DNA from: Hyphomicrobiales bacterium
GTDB taxonomy: Bacteria; Pseudomonadota; Alphaproteobacteria; Rhizobiales; Beijerinckiaceae
NCBI GenBank assembly: GCA_028290705.1
Contig: JAQGJH010000083.1
Coordinates: 1 to 32,432 of the forward strand
Reading direction: 5' to 3'
Length of the DNA stretch: 32,432 bases
The notes under the pieces were generated by a model. The model was not told where the DNA came from. It did not search any database and saw only the letters and a list, made by a program, of their open reading frames with translations. The position numbers and the translations under genes are program-made. Positions within the stretch are counted from its first letter, which is position 1. The number at the start of each line of letters is the position of its first letter. Shown piece by piece: positions 1 to 7,770 of the stretch.

Positions 1-1024
1 GGCCGAAATGATCCATGCTCCAGCCGTTGTGCAGCAGGCTGTCGAGCGAGACATGCACGATTTTCGCGCCGATCCGGCTCGTCTGGCGGTCGAACTGTTG
101 CAGATAGCCGTTGAGGTCGATCCAGTCGAGACTGACGACGAGATCCGCCTCCTGCAGAGCGGCTTTCGCGCCGGCCGACATCCAACCGCTGGGCGGGCCG
201 ATGTGCTGCGGATGTTCGGTCGGGAACACGGCGCGCTCGCGCAACGAGGCCAGCACGGCCGCGCCGCTGCGTTCCGCCAGCGCGACGCGCCGGTCCCAAT
301 CCTCCTGCAGCCGAGAACCGCGGCCGAACATCAGAAGCGGACGCTTCGCGGCGGCAATCATCGACGCGACGTGCTCGATCTCCTCCGTCGATCCGGACGG
401 CGCAGCCGGAGCGGCGAAACGCGCGAGATCGGGAAGCACGAGTTCGCCCTCGACGGGCTCTTCCTGCAGGCCTGCATCCAGGCAGATGTAGACCGGTGCC
501 CGCGGCGCCGTGGTGGTGATCTGGAGTCCGCGAATGACGCCTTCGATGAGCCCGTGCATGGACCGCGGCTCGTCGTCCCATTTGACGTAGTTGCGCAGCA
601 AGGCGCCCTGGTCCTTGGCCGTGTGGATCCAGTCGATCCATGGGCGGCGCTTTTCAGGCTGCACGGGTCCGGTGGCGCCGAGGATCAGCATCGGGACCCG
701 GTCCGCCCAGGCGTTGAAGATGCCCATCAGACCATGCATGAGGCCGACGTTGCTGTGCAGCACGCAAGCCAGCGGGCGATCTGTCGCCTTGGCGTATCCA
801 TGGGCGATCGCCACGACATGATCCTCGTGCAGGCAGAGCAGCATCTGGGGATCCTCGTTGCCGAGGTAATTGACCAGGCTGTCATGCAGGCCGCGATAGC
901 TCGCTCCGGGATTGAGCGTGATGTAGGGGATGCCGGATTCGCGCAGCAAGCGCGCAACAATGTCGCTCTTCCAGGCAAGCGGCGGGGTGTTCACGGGCGT
1001 CGACGGACGATCGATGGATTTCAC
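1..1024 (-). CDS. ThDP-dependent acetolactate-synthase-like enzyme (3' part missing)
   Basis: The minus strand is open from a GTG at 1024 to the window edge, giving about 341 residues of an enzyme usually near 550. The start is set by GGGAGG just upstream of the GTG. The N-terminal pyrimidine-binding domain covers about residues 15-185. It has the family signature around residues 66-80 (LHEDHVVAIAHGYAK), where Glu67 would activate the ThDP aminopyrimidine. The central domain follows (RPLLMFGRGSRL, then ADLVVSLDWIDL). The C-terminal domain with the GDG...NN Mg-ThDP motif lies off the window, so the reaction cannot be read. Relatives include acetolactate synthase, benzoylformate decarboxylase and many unassigned decarboxylases or lyases. 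It diverges from the receptor gene at 1323 and probably belongs to the same catabolic island, perhaps decarboxylating a 2-oxo acid (inference). No frameshift is seen. Confidence 0.88.
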   Translation of the reverse strand, partial: MKSIDRPSTPVNTPPLAWKSDIVARLLRESGIPYITLNPGASYRGLHDSLVNYLGNEDPQMLLCLHEDHVVAIAHGYAKATDRPLACVLHSNVGLMHGLMGIFNAWADRVPMLILGATGPVQPEKRRPWIDWIHTAKDQGALLRNYVKWDDEPRSMHGLIEGVIRGLQITTTAPRAPVYICLDAGLQEEPVEGELVLPDLARFAAPAAPSGSTEEIEHVASMIAAAKRPLLMFGRGSRLQEDWDRRVALAERSGAAVLASLRERAVFPTEHPQHIGPPSGWMSAGAKAALQEADLVVSLDWIDLNGYLQQFDRQTSRIGAKIVHVSLDSLLHNGWSMDHFG

Positions 1025-1322
1025 GAAACCTCCCAAACTCACGTCGCAGATCCGCGTTTCCGCAACGCGTCGCGTCCGGATGCATGCGTGTCCACCTGCG
1101 TCAATAAGCTACAGGATGTACTTATTTAGGGTGCTGTCAACCCGCTGATCTTGCTGCATTGCCGATCTGCACACGCGTGCAGCGCACTGCCGACAACTTG
1201 TTCGCATGCGCCAGAAAAGAGGCTGTGGCGCGTCTCTCCCAACGAGCGTAGCCTGACGCCGGCGGCGCGTCTGCGCAGCCGCTCGAGAGGCGTGACAAGC
1301 GCCCCGCATCAGGGAGGTGACG
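1025..1322. promoter_or_regulatory. Divergent promoter region between the ThDP enzyme and the receptor operon
   Basis: About 300 bases without a convincing gene separate two divergently transcribed genes. The stretch around 1095-1141 is AT-richer than its surroundings. It holds CTGTCAAC at 1134-1141, which reads GTTGACAG on the minus strand and so contains a TTGACA hexamer. No good -10 box could be fixed with confidence. CTGTTGACA occurs again at 16343-16351 near a second catabolic operon, so this may be an operator or simply a -35 element. Confidence 0.4.
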
Positions 1323-2363
1323 ATGCCAGGCATGATCCGTTCATGTGCAGCCGCATTGATTTTTGCCGCTTCGACACTGGCCGCCTTGCCGGCATGGAGC
1401 GCCGACGATGAAGCCGTGGCGAATTTCTATCGAGGCCGGCAGGTCAAGGTGATCATTTCAGGCGCGGTGGGTTCGGACTACGACATGTATGCGCGCCTGA
1501 TCACACGCCTGATGACGCGATACCTGCCCGGCAATCCGACGTTCCTGCCGCAGAACATGCCGGGCGCCGGTCATCTGACCGCCACCAACTATCTCTATTC
1601 CATTGCGCCGCAGGATGGCTCGGTCATCGGCATGGTGGCGCGCAACATCCCGCAGGTGGCGTTGCTGAAGGAGCCGAATGCACGCTTCGAACCGGCGAAG
1701 TTTCAGTGGCTCGGCAATCCGGAGGTTTCGCCACAGATCTGCGCGACGATTGCGGGCGTTTCGGTGCAGAAGGCCGAGGATCTGTTCAAAGACGACCTGC
1801 TGATCGGTGGCGCGGGAGCCGCCTCTTCGCCCAGCGAGGTGGCGCATTTCCTCAGGGGTCTCCTGGGCATGCGATTCAAGCTCGTGGAAGGCTACAAGAG
1901 CGTTCCGGAAGTCTCGCTCGCGATGATGCGGCGCGAAGTTCATGCGGTGTGCCAGTCGCTCTACGCACTTCAAGGCGGCAATCTGGCGGGCTGGATCGCC
2001 GACGGACGCCTGAAAGTGCTGTTCAATTTCGAGAAAGAGCCCGTGCCCGGTCTCGACGCGCCGTCGATCTATCGCTTTCTGAAGACCGACGAGCAGCTGA
2101 GCCTGATGAACTTCTTCACCGCGGCGGCACGCCTGGGGCGGCCGATGCTGGCGCCGCCGAACGTGCCTGCGGAGCGCGTCGCCGCCCTGCGCAAGGCGTT
2201 CATCGAGGCCGTCAACGATCCGGAATTGCATGAAGAGGTCAGACGCGTCGGCGGACAGGTCACGCTGGTGACGGGCGAAGAGGTCCAGAGCATCGTCGAA
2301 GGCATCATGAATACTCCGATCGAGGTGGCGCAACGCGTTCAGGCCATGACACGCGGCCAATAG
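1323..2363 (+). CDS. Bug/TctC-type periplasmic solute receptor (1 of 3)
   Basis: This 346-residue protein is a secreted substrate receptor of the tripartite tricarboxylate transporter (TctC/Bug) type. Such receptors bind carboxylic acids in the periplasm and deliver them to TctA/TctB. A signal peptide covers about residues 1-27 (basic start, hydrophobic AAALIFAASTLAAL, cleavage after AWSA). The mature part has the fold's N-terminal strand (QVKVIISGAVGSDYDMYARL), then LPQNMPGAG and APQDGSVIGM. ATG 1323 is chosen because GGGAGG lies 6 bases upstream; a GTG two codons earlier overlaps that site. It closely parallels the receptor at 19448 (shared PGNP, QNMP, VEGY and C-terminal VNDP blocks) and differs from the one at 7771. 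It heads an apparent operon with the FAH-family gene 13 bases downstream. No transporter membrane subunit is nearby. The ligand is unknown; an organic acid is inferred. Confidence 0.88.
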   Translation: MPGMIRSCAAALIFAASTLAALPAWSADDEAVANFYRGRQVKVIISGAVGSDYDMYARLITRLMTRYLPGNPTFLPQNMPGAGHLTATNYLYSIAPQDGSVIGMVARNIPQVALLKEPNARFEPAKFQWLGNPEVSPQICATIAGVSVQKAEDLFKDDLLIGGAGAASSPSEVAHFLRGLLGMRFKLVEGYKSVPEVSLAMMRREVHAVCQSLYALQGGNLAGWIADGRLKVLFNFEKEPVPGLDAPSIYRFLKTDEQLSLMNFFTAAARLGRPMLAPPNVPAERVAALRKAFIEAVNDPELHEEVRRVGGQVTLVTGEEVQSIVEGIMNTPIEVAQRVQAMTRGQ

Positions 2364-2376
2364 GAGGAGCGCCAAC

Positions 2377-3270
2377 ATGAAGATCCTCCGTTACGACGAT
2401 GACCGCCTGGGACTGGTGAATGGCGACACCGTCGTGGATGCCAGCGGGCTTGTGCCCTTCCGTGAGCATCGAGGACCGCAGGGAGCCGTCGAATTCCTCA
2501 TCTCGGGGTTCGATGATCTTCGGCCGCGTCTCGCCACCCTGCTGGAGGCCGGCGAAAAGCGGCCGTTGTCGAGCGTGCGACACCGCTCCCCTCTGGCGCG
2601 GCCGAGCCGCGTGCTGGCGGCCTTCGTGAACTACTGGAACGACCCGGACCGGAGCGGCGGCCGAAAGCCGCTCGAATTCTTCCACAAATCTCCGCATCTG
2701 ATCGGGCCGGGCGGCGCGATCGAGCTTCGCGACATCGAGGCCGTGGCGGAATTTCAGCCTGAGGTGGAACTCGCCTTCGTGATCGGCCGCGCCGCAAGCC
2801 GGGTTCGAGAAGCCGACGCGCTCGATCATGTCTTCGGCTACGTGCCCTATGTCGACGTTTCGGCGCGTGGAATGACCCGCAAGAGCCAGTTTCTGCCCAA
2901 GGGACAAGACGGTCTCTCGGCGTGCGGTCCGTGGATCACCACGCGGGACGAGATTCCCGATCCGCATGCCCTGACCATCCGCTCCTGGGTGAATGGCGAG
3001 GCGCGGCAGGACTTTTCGTCGTCGTTGATGATCTATTCGATCGAGGAACAGATCGCCTGGCTCAGCCGCTTCGTCGAACTTCGCCCGGGCGATCTGGTGA
3101 CCACCGGCGGATTTCATGCCGGACTTGGTCCGCTCAACGTCGGCGATGTCCTGGATATCGAGATCAGCGGTCTGGGTCGCGCGAGTTTCGAGACCAGCGG
3201 CGACAGCCCCCGAAAAGTCGCACATTTCAAACCCGGCGGGGGCGGCGGCATGGCCCTGACGCCCGTCTGA
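2377..3270 (+). CDS. Fumarylacetoacetate hydrolase (FAH) family protein
   Basis: This 297-residue protein has the FAH fold. The family contains C-C bond hydrolases, 2-oxo-acid decarboxylases, hydratases and isomerases that act on 2-oxo or enol acids using one divalent metal. The metal site is visible: Glu129 and Glu131 (PEVELAFVIG) and Asp160 (YVPYVDVSARG). The C-terminal core has GPWITT, WVNGEARQDFS, MIYSIEEQIAWLSRFVELRPGD and TGGFHAG, all usual family blocks. An AGGAGG ribosome site lies upstream of ATG 2377. It follows the receptor gene by 13 bases and probably shares its transcript. The substrate is likely a branched or unsaturated keto acid made by neighbouring enzymes, but this is inference. 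The exact reaction cannot be told from sequence. Confidence 0.9.
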   Translation: MKILRYDDDRLGLVNGDTVVDASGLVPFREHRGPQGAVEFLISGFDDLRPRLATLLEAGEKRPLSSVRHRSPLARPSRVLAAFVNYWNDPDRSGGRKPLEFFHKSPHLIGPGGAIELRDIEAVAEFQPEVELAFVIGRAASRVREADALDHVFGYVPYVDVSARGMTRKSQFLPKGQDGLSACGPWITTRDEIPDPHALTIRSWVNGEARQDFSSSLMIYSIEEQIAWLSRFVELRPGDLVTTGGFHAGLGPLNVGDVLDIEISGLGRASFETSGDSPRKVAHFKPGGGGGMALTPV

Positions 3271-3391
3271 GCCACGCTCCGCCGGGGAGCCGACCGCTTG
3301 ACGTGGATCGTAAACTGTCGACAATTGACAATAAGGACGTCGATGCGTCCGTCCCGCCGGGTTATGGCGGACCAAGGGAGGTGCGCCGCGC
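3271..3391 (+). promoter_or_regulatory. Candidate promoter and GntR operator upstream of the MmgE/PrpD operon
   Basis: This 121-base gap lies between the FAH-family gene and the first MmgE/PrpD gene. TTGACG at 3298-3303 is a possible -35 element, with ACAATT at 3321 as a weak -10 after 17 bases. AACTGTCGACA at 3313-3323, followed by ATTGACA, overlaps this region. The same 11 bases occur, inverted, at 16281-16291 just upstream of the second GntR gene. An operator for a FadR-type regulator is a reasonable inference. The downstream gene has its own GGGAGG ribosome site near 3375. Confidence 0.45.
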
Positions 3392-4765
3392 ATGACATCC
3401 GAGATCACCCCGCCGGTCGCCGAGACGCTTGCGGACTGGCTCGCCACCGCCTCGCTCGACACTCTCGGCCCGGAGACGGCGGAGATCTGCCGCCGCATCG
3501 TTCTGGACGTGGCTGGCCTGTGCATCGCGGCACGCCACGAAACATACGTTCAGGCCACCATCGCGGCCGCCGGTCCGGGCGATGCAACGGCGATCGGCCA
3601 TGCACGCGCGTTCGATCCCTTCAGCGCCGCCCTGATCAACGGCACGGCGGCGCATGGCGAGGATTACGACGACACGTTCGAGGGTGGCCCCGTGCATTCC
3701 GGCGCCGTCGTGGTGCCTGCCGCCATGGCGATCTGCGAACTCGAAGGCTTGGGCGGCGAGCGACTGCTGCTGGCCACCGCCTATGGCGCAGAACTGCTCT
3801 GCCGCCTGAGCCTCGTCACGCCCAAGGCCATCCACAAGGCCGGCTTCCATCCCACCGCGGTTTGCGGAACCATGGCGGCGGCGGGCGCGGTGTCGGTGGC
3901 GCTCGGGCTGACGCGGGACCAGACGGTTTCCGCGTTGGGCATCGCCGGCAGCATGGCGTCCGGCATCATCGAATATCTCGCCGAGGGCACGTGGACGAAG
4001 CGGATGCACGCCGGCTGGGCTGCACAATCGGGCATGCGCGCCGCCCTGATGGCGCGCGGCGGCTTCATCGGCCCCCGTACCGTCTTCGAAGGCACGCACG
4101 GGTTCTTTCATGCCTTTGCGCCGTCGAGAAAGCCTGATTATCAGCCGCTTCTCTCCGATCTCGGCTCTCGTTGGGTGATCGACGACATCGCCTTCAAGCC
4201 ATTCGCCTGCGGAACCATGACGCAGCCCTTCATCGACTGCGCCATCGCGCTCGCGCGTGAAGGCGTCCGCGCGGAAGACATCTTGGAAATCTCTTGCGAC
4301 GTGGGAGAAGGAACGGTCCACCGGCTGTGGGAGCCGCTTGCCGTCAAGCATCGGCCCCAGACGCCCTATGCGGCGAAGTTCAGCACGCCGTTCTGCATGG
4401 CGATCGGGTTCCTGGACGGCAAGGCCGGGCTCGGGCAATTCACGGATGAGCGCATCCATGATCCGCAGGCGAAAGAGCTGGCGGCCAAGATCCGCTACGT
4501 GGTCGACCCGAACGATCCCTACCCCGAGCGTTTCGTGGGGCATCTGGCGGCCAGATTGAAGAACGGGGACACGCGCGTGATCCGCCAGGACTACATGCGC
4601 GGCGGCGCCAAGGCCCCGATGAGCATTGCGGAGCTCGAGACGAAGTTCATCGACAATGCGATCTATGGCGGATGGACGCGGCAGGCGGCCGAAGAGGCAC
4701 GGGGCGGCATCGAGGCCTTGTTCGATGCGCCCGACGCTTCGCTTTGCCGCCGGCTGCGTCAATGA
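3392..4765 (+). CDS. MmgE/PrpD family protein (first copy)
   Basis: This 457-residue protein is full length for the MmgE/PrpD family, which includes 2-methylcitrate dehydratase, cis-aconitate decarboxylase and iminodisuccinate epimerase. The mainly helical N-terminal domain carries the conserved LINGTAAHGEDYDD segment (His88 to Asp94) followed by VHSGAVVVPAAMA. AGFHPTAVCGTMAAAGA and the later KRMHAGWAAQSG block are also typical. The C-terminal lid-like domain includes KPFACGTMTQPFIDC and AKFSTPFCMA. ATG 3392 follows GGGAGGTG. Its stop overlaps an ATG in another frame, and the GntR gene begins about 60 bases on. A second, diverged copy lies just after that regulator. The substrate is unknown; dehydration or isomerisation of a polycarboxylic acid is inferred from the family and from the acid receptors nearby. 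Confidence 0.92.
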   Translation: MTSEITPPVAETLADWLATASLDTLGPETAEICRRIVLDVAGLCIAARHETYVQATIAAAGPGDATAIGHARAFDPFSAALINGTAAHGEDYDDTFEGGPVHSGAVVVPAAMAICELEGLGGERLLLATAYGAELLCRLSLVTPKAIHKAGFHPTAVCGTMAAAGAVSVALGLTRDQTVSALGIAGSMASGIIEYLAEGTWTKRMHAGWAAQSGMRAALMARGGFIGPRTVFEGTHGFFHAFAPSRKPDYQPLLSDLGSRWVIDDIAFKPFACGTMTQPFIDCAIALAREGVRAEDILEISCDVGEGTVHRLWEPLAVKHRPQTPYAAKFSTPFCMAIGFLDGKAGLGQFTDERIHDPQAKELAAKIRYVVDPNDPYPERFVGHLAARLKNGDTRVIRQDYMRGGAKAPMSIAELETKFIDNAIYGGWTRQAAEEARGGIEALFDAPDASLCRRLRQ

Positions 4766-4826
4766 GCCGAGCGTCGAAGCCGCCGCGCGTCCCATGACAA
4801 CACCGGCATTGCAAAAGGCAGATTCC

Positions 4827-5534
4827 ATGTCTTCGGTCGCCGACAACATCGCACTGATGAAATCCCGTTCGCTCGCTCTCCTGCTCGAGTCCGAGATGGA
4901 GCGGATGATCATGGCTGGGGAGATCGCGCCCGGTGACCGCATCAACGAGAACCAGCTTGCGTTGAGGTTCGGGACGAGTCGAGGGCCGATCCGGGAGGCG
5001 CTGCGCGCTCTCGAAGCCGGCGGCCTGGTGGAGCTGAGGCCCAACCGCGGCGTCTTCGTGCGGCGGCTGTCGATCGAGGAGGCGTGCGACATCTATGCCG
5101 TGCGCGCCGCTCTGTTCGGGCTGGCGGGCCGGCTTTGCGCAGCGCGGCTCGGCCGCGCCGAAGTGGCGGATCTGAAGCGTCAGGTCGCCGCCATGGAGAA
5201 GGCCGCGAAAAGCAAGGATTTCGATGCCTATTACCCGCTGAACCTTCAGCTGCACGAGTTCATCGTCGACCATTCCGGCAACCCGGTGCTGGCCAGTCAT
5301 TATCGCGATCTGGTCAAGCTGCTGCATCTGTTTCGGGCGCGAAGCCTCGTGCAGGGCGGTGGACTTGCCATTTCGAACGGCGAACATCGCGACATGGTGG
5401 ACGCCATCGCGGCCGGCGACGGCGAGCGCGCGCACCAGTCTCATTTCGACCACGTCATGCGGGCGCGCGAGCGCCTGATGTCCGCAGTACGCGACCTCCC
5501 GGCCGCATCAGAACACAAGAAGGCAACTCGATGA
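4827..5534 (+). CDS. GntR-family regulator, FadR/FCD subfamily (first)
   Basis: This 235-residue transcription factor has an N-terminal winged helix (about residues 20-80; ENQLALRFGTSRGPIREALRALEAGGLVELRPNRGVFV). A C-terminal FCD ligand domain follows. The FCD metal or acid site is suggested by DAYYPLNLQLHEFI, NGEHRDMVDAI and HFDHVM, with three conserved His. ATG 4827 is preferred because AAAGGCAG precedes it; ATG 4794 is in frame but lacks a ribosome site. FCD regulators usually sense a pathway organic acid and repress the linked operon. Here the gene sits between two MmgE/PrpD genes, and its stop overlaps the next start (ATGA). A plausible operator is the AACTGTCGACA motif at 3313 (inference). 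Confidence 0.92.
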   Translation: MSSVADNIALMKSRSLALLLESEMERMIMAGEIAPGDRINENQLALRFGTSRGPIREALRALEAGGLVELRPNRGVFVRRLSIEEACDIYAVRAALFGLAGRLCAARLGRAEVADLKRQVAAMEKAAKSKDFDAYYPLNLQLHEFIVDHSGNPVLASHYRDLVKLLHLFRARSLVQGGGLAISNGEHRDMVDAIAAGDGERAHQSHFDHVMRARERLMSAVRDLPAASEHKKATR

Positions 5535-6940
5535 CCGCCCAACAAAATGTCACGTCCGATGCGATCCACTTCATCGAAACCGTGCAGACCCGGGACCTGC
5601 CCGCCGAGGCGATTCGGATCGGCAAGCGCTGCATGGTCGATACGCTCGGGCTGTATCTCGCGGGCGGTCTCGAGCATTCCGTGCAGATGCTGGCTCGCGA
5701 TGCCGTCGAGACCGGCGGTCGCGAAGACGCCTATGTGATCGCGGCCGGTGACAAGCGCGTGCCTGCGCCGCTGGCGGCGCGTGTTCTCGCAACCGCAGGC
5801 CATGCGCATGATTGGGACGACACGCAAGTGTCGCACGATCCGGCGCATGTCTATGGGCTGCTGACGCATCCGTCCGTGCCGCCGCTCACCGCCGCACTGG
5901 TGATGTCGCAAAAGCTCGGCAACGTCGGCGGCGACGCCTTCATGCTGGCGTTCCAGACCGGCTTCGAAGTGGAGTGCAAGATCTCCGAATGGATGAAGCC
6001 CGTGCATTATCGGCGGGGGCATCATTCGAGCGGCACGGTGGGCACGTTCGGGGCAGCCGCCGCGGCCGCCAAGCTTCTCGGTCTGACGGGTGAGAAGCTG
6101 GCGCATGCGCTCGGCATCGCGGCGAGCCTGGCAGCCGGCATCCGCTGCAACTTCGGCACGATGACGAAGCCACTGCATGTCGGCCGCGCGGCAGAGAACG
6201 GCGTGACGGCGGCGCTGCTCGCGGCGCGCGGCTTTACGGCCGACCCGACCTGCCTCGATGGCCCTTGGGGATTTTTCTCGGTCATGGCGGAAGGCGCTAC
6301 CGAAGAGAAGTTCTCGCAGGGCTTTGGCCGCACCTATACGATCGTGGACCCGGGCGTCAGCATCAAGCCGTATCCGTCGGGCATCCTCACCCATCAGTCG
6401 ATGGACGCCATGTTGACGCTCGTGACGCAGCACGACGTCAAGCCCGATGAGATCAAGGAGATCCGCTTCTACGCGGGGAAGAACATCATCGAGCCGATCC
6501 GTTATCCGGTCGCGGTCAATCATCTGCAGGCCAAGTTCTCGATGCCGGCGCTGCTGTGCATGATCGCGCTCTGCCGCCGGGCGAGCCATCATGAATTCAG
6601 CGATGATTTCGTGGCGGGCGCAGCCATGCAGGACATGCAAAGGCGCACATCGGTGCATCTCGATCCGGAGATCGACGCCCAGGGATACGATCTCATCCGC
6701 TCGCGCATCGAGGTCGACACGAAGGATGGCCGCACGCTCACGCAATGGGCCGACGAACGCTATCGTGGAGGACCGCTCAACCCGATCAGCGATTCAGATC
6801 TCGAAGGCAAGTTCCGGATGTGCGCGGAAGGCGCGATCGACGAGGCCGCGCAGGCCCGCTTGCTCGAGGCCGTGCATGGCATCGAGCGGCTCGGCAATGC
6901 CGCGACACTCGCCGACATGATGGTCTATCGCGCCGTGTAG
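5531..6940 (+). CDS. MmgE/PrpD family protein (second copy)
   Basis: This 469-residue protein belongs to the same family as the gene at 3392 but is clearly diverged from it. Conserved blocks include ATAGHAHDWDDTQ, the PSVPPLTAAL helix, HHSSGTVGTFGAAAAAAKLLG and MTKPLHVGRAAENG. The open frame extends upstream through the regulator gene, but the natural start is ATG 5531. It overlaps the regulator stop by four bases and begins a typical N terminus (MTAQQNVTSDAIHF). Two tandem family members around one regulator suggest two successive or stereospecific steps, or a hetero-oligomer; sequence cannot decide. The reaction is probably a dehydratase, isomerase or decarboxylase step on a carboxylic acid (family knowledge). 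Confidence 0.92.
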   Translation: MTAQQNVTSDAIHFIETVQTRDLPAEAIRIGKRCMVDTLGLYLAGGLEHSVQMLARDAVETGGREDAYVIAAGDKRVPAPLAARVLATAGHAHDWDDTQVSHDPAHVYGLLTHPSVPPLTAALVMSQKLGNVGGDAFMLAFQTGFEVECKISEWMKPVHYRRGHHSSGTVGTFGAAAAAAKLLGLTGEKLAHALGIAASLAAGIRCNFGTMTKPLHVGRAAENGVTAALLAARGFTADPTCLDGPWGFFSVMAEGATEEKFSQGFGRTYTIVDPGVSIKPYPSGILTHQSMDAMLTLVTQHDVKPDEIKEIRFYAGKNIIEPIRYPVAVNHLQAKFSMPALLCMIALCRRASHHEFSDDFVAGAAMQDMQRRTSVHLDPEIDAQGYDLIRSRIEVDTKDGRTLTQWADERYRGGPLNPISDSDLEGKFRMCAEGAIDEAAQARLLEAVHGIERLGNAATLADMMVYRAV

Positions 6941-6949
6941 AAAAGATGT

Positions 6950-6973
6950 CCGAGACGCCGGAAAGGCGTCCGG
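6950..6973 (+). other. Intercistronic hairpin before the SDR gene
   Basis: CCG, a bulged A and GACGCC pair with GGCGTC and CGG around a GGAAA loop. No U-run follows; instead a ribosome site (AGGAGGAAA) comes directly after. It looks like an mRNA-stabilising or translation-modulating hairpin within the operon rather than a terminator. Confidence 0.4.
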
Positions 6974-6989
6974 ATCAGGAGGAAACGCC

Positions 6990-7739
6990 ATGAAGGAATT
7001 GGCAGGGCGCACTGCCCTGGTGACCGGCGCGGCGCGCAATATCGGGCGCGCCATCGCGATTGATCTCGCCCGGGCGGGCGCAGCGGTTGGGCTGATTGCG
7101 CGCGCCGATCGTGCCGGTCTCGACGAGACCGCGGCGATGATCCGCGCGGAAGGCGGCCGCGCCGAGACGATCCTGGCCGACCTGACCGACGAAGCGCTCG
7201 TGGCGGCGGCGGTGGCGCAAACCCATGATGTCTTCGGCAGCCTCGACATTCTGGTCAACAATGCGGCGCTTCGCTCGGAGGCGGTCTTCGAGGACATCAC
7301 CCTGGCGCAGTGGCGCGCGATCTTTTCCGTCAATCTCGAGGCTGCATTTCTGACCTCGCAGGCGGCGCTGCCGCATCTGCGCCGGAGCGACGCCGCGGCC
7401 ATCGTGCATATGGGTGGACTGACCGCCTATACGGGGGCGCGCCATCGCGCCCATGTGGTTGCCGCGAAGGCCGGCCTCGACGGATTGACGAAAGCCATGG
7501 CGCAGGATCTCGCGGAGGACGGGATCACGGTCAATCTGGTTTCGCCGGGCCTGATCGACACCGCGAGGGGCGGACGCTCCGCCGCGCAACCGGACCATCA
7601 CAAGCATCACGCGACGCTGCTCGGACGTCGGGGCCGACCGGAAGAAGTGGCCGCCATGGTGCGACATCTCGCTGGTCCGAACGGCCGCTACATCACCGGC
7701 CAGACCATCCACGTCAATGGCGGGGTGTTCCTGCCGTAA
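6990..7739 (+). CDS. SDR-family protein lacking the catalytic Ser and Tyr
   Basis: This 249-residue protein has the classical short-chain dehydrogenase/reductase fold. The NAD(P) motif TGAARNIG is at 12-19, ADLT at 63-66, VNNAA at 89-93, the structural Asn at 115, and a C-terminal ITGQTIHVNGG. The active site is abnormal. The usual Ser about 13 residues before the Tyr is Gly143 (VHMGGLTAYTG). The Tyr of YxxxK is Val156 (HVVAAK), while Lys160 remains. The DNA in this stretch reads cleanly, so a frameshift does not explain it. It could use other residues (His151, His155 or Tyr147), catalyse a non-redox step, or be non-catalytic. AGGAGG precedes ATG 6990, and it is probably co-transcribed with the upstream MmgE/PrpD gene. 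Confidence 0.9.
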   Translation: MKELAGRTALVTGAARNIGRAIAIDLARAGAAVGLIARADRAGLDETAAMIRAEGGRAETILADLTDEALVAAAVAQTHDVFGSLDILVNNAALRSEAVFEDITLAQWRAIFSVNLEAAFLTSQAALPHLRRSDAAAIVHMGGLTAYTGARHRAHVVAAKAGLDGLTKAMAQDLAEDGITVNLVSPGLIDTARGGRSAAQPDHHKHHATLLGRRGRPEEVAAMVRHLAGPNGRYITGQTIHVNGGVFLP

Positions 7740-7770
7740 GCGTTTCATGCCCTCACCGATGGAGAGTCTC

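Noticed and set aside
8-1129. Long plus-strand open frame of 373 codons
   Set aside because: It is antisense to the ThDP-dependent enzyme, whose translation shows clear family motifs. The plus-strand product is Arg/His/Ala-rich without a fold signature.
3362-5092. Minus-strand open frame of 576 codons
   Set aside because: It mirrors the MmgE/PrpD and GntR genes on the other strand. Its composition is typical of an antisense frame in GC-rich DNA.
5441-6745. Minus-strand open frame of 434 codons
   Set aside because: It lies opposite the second MmgE/PrpD gene, has no recognisable domain and is rich in Arg and His.
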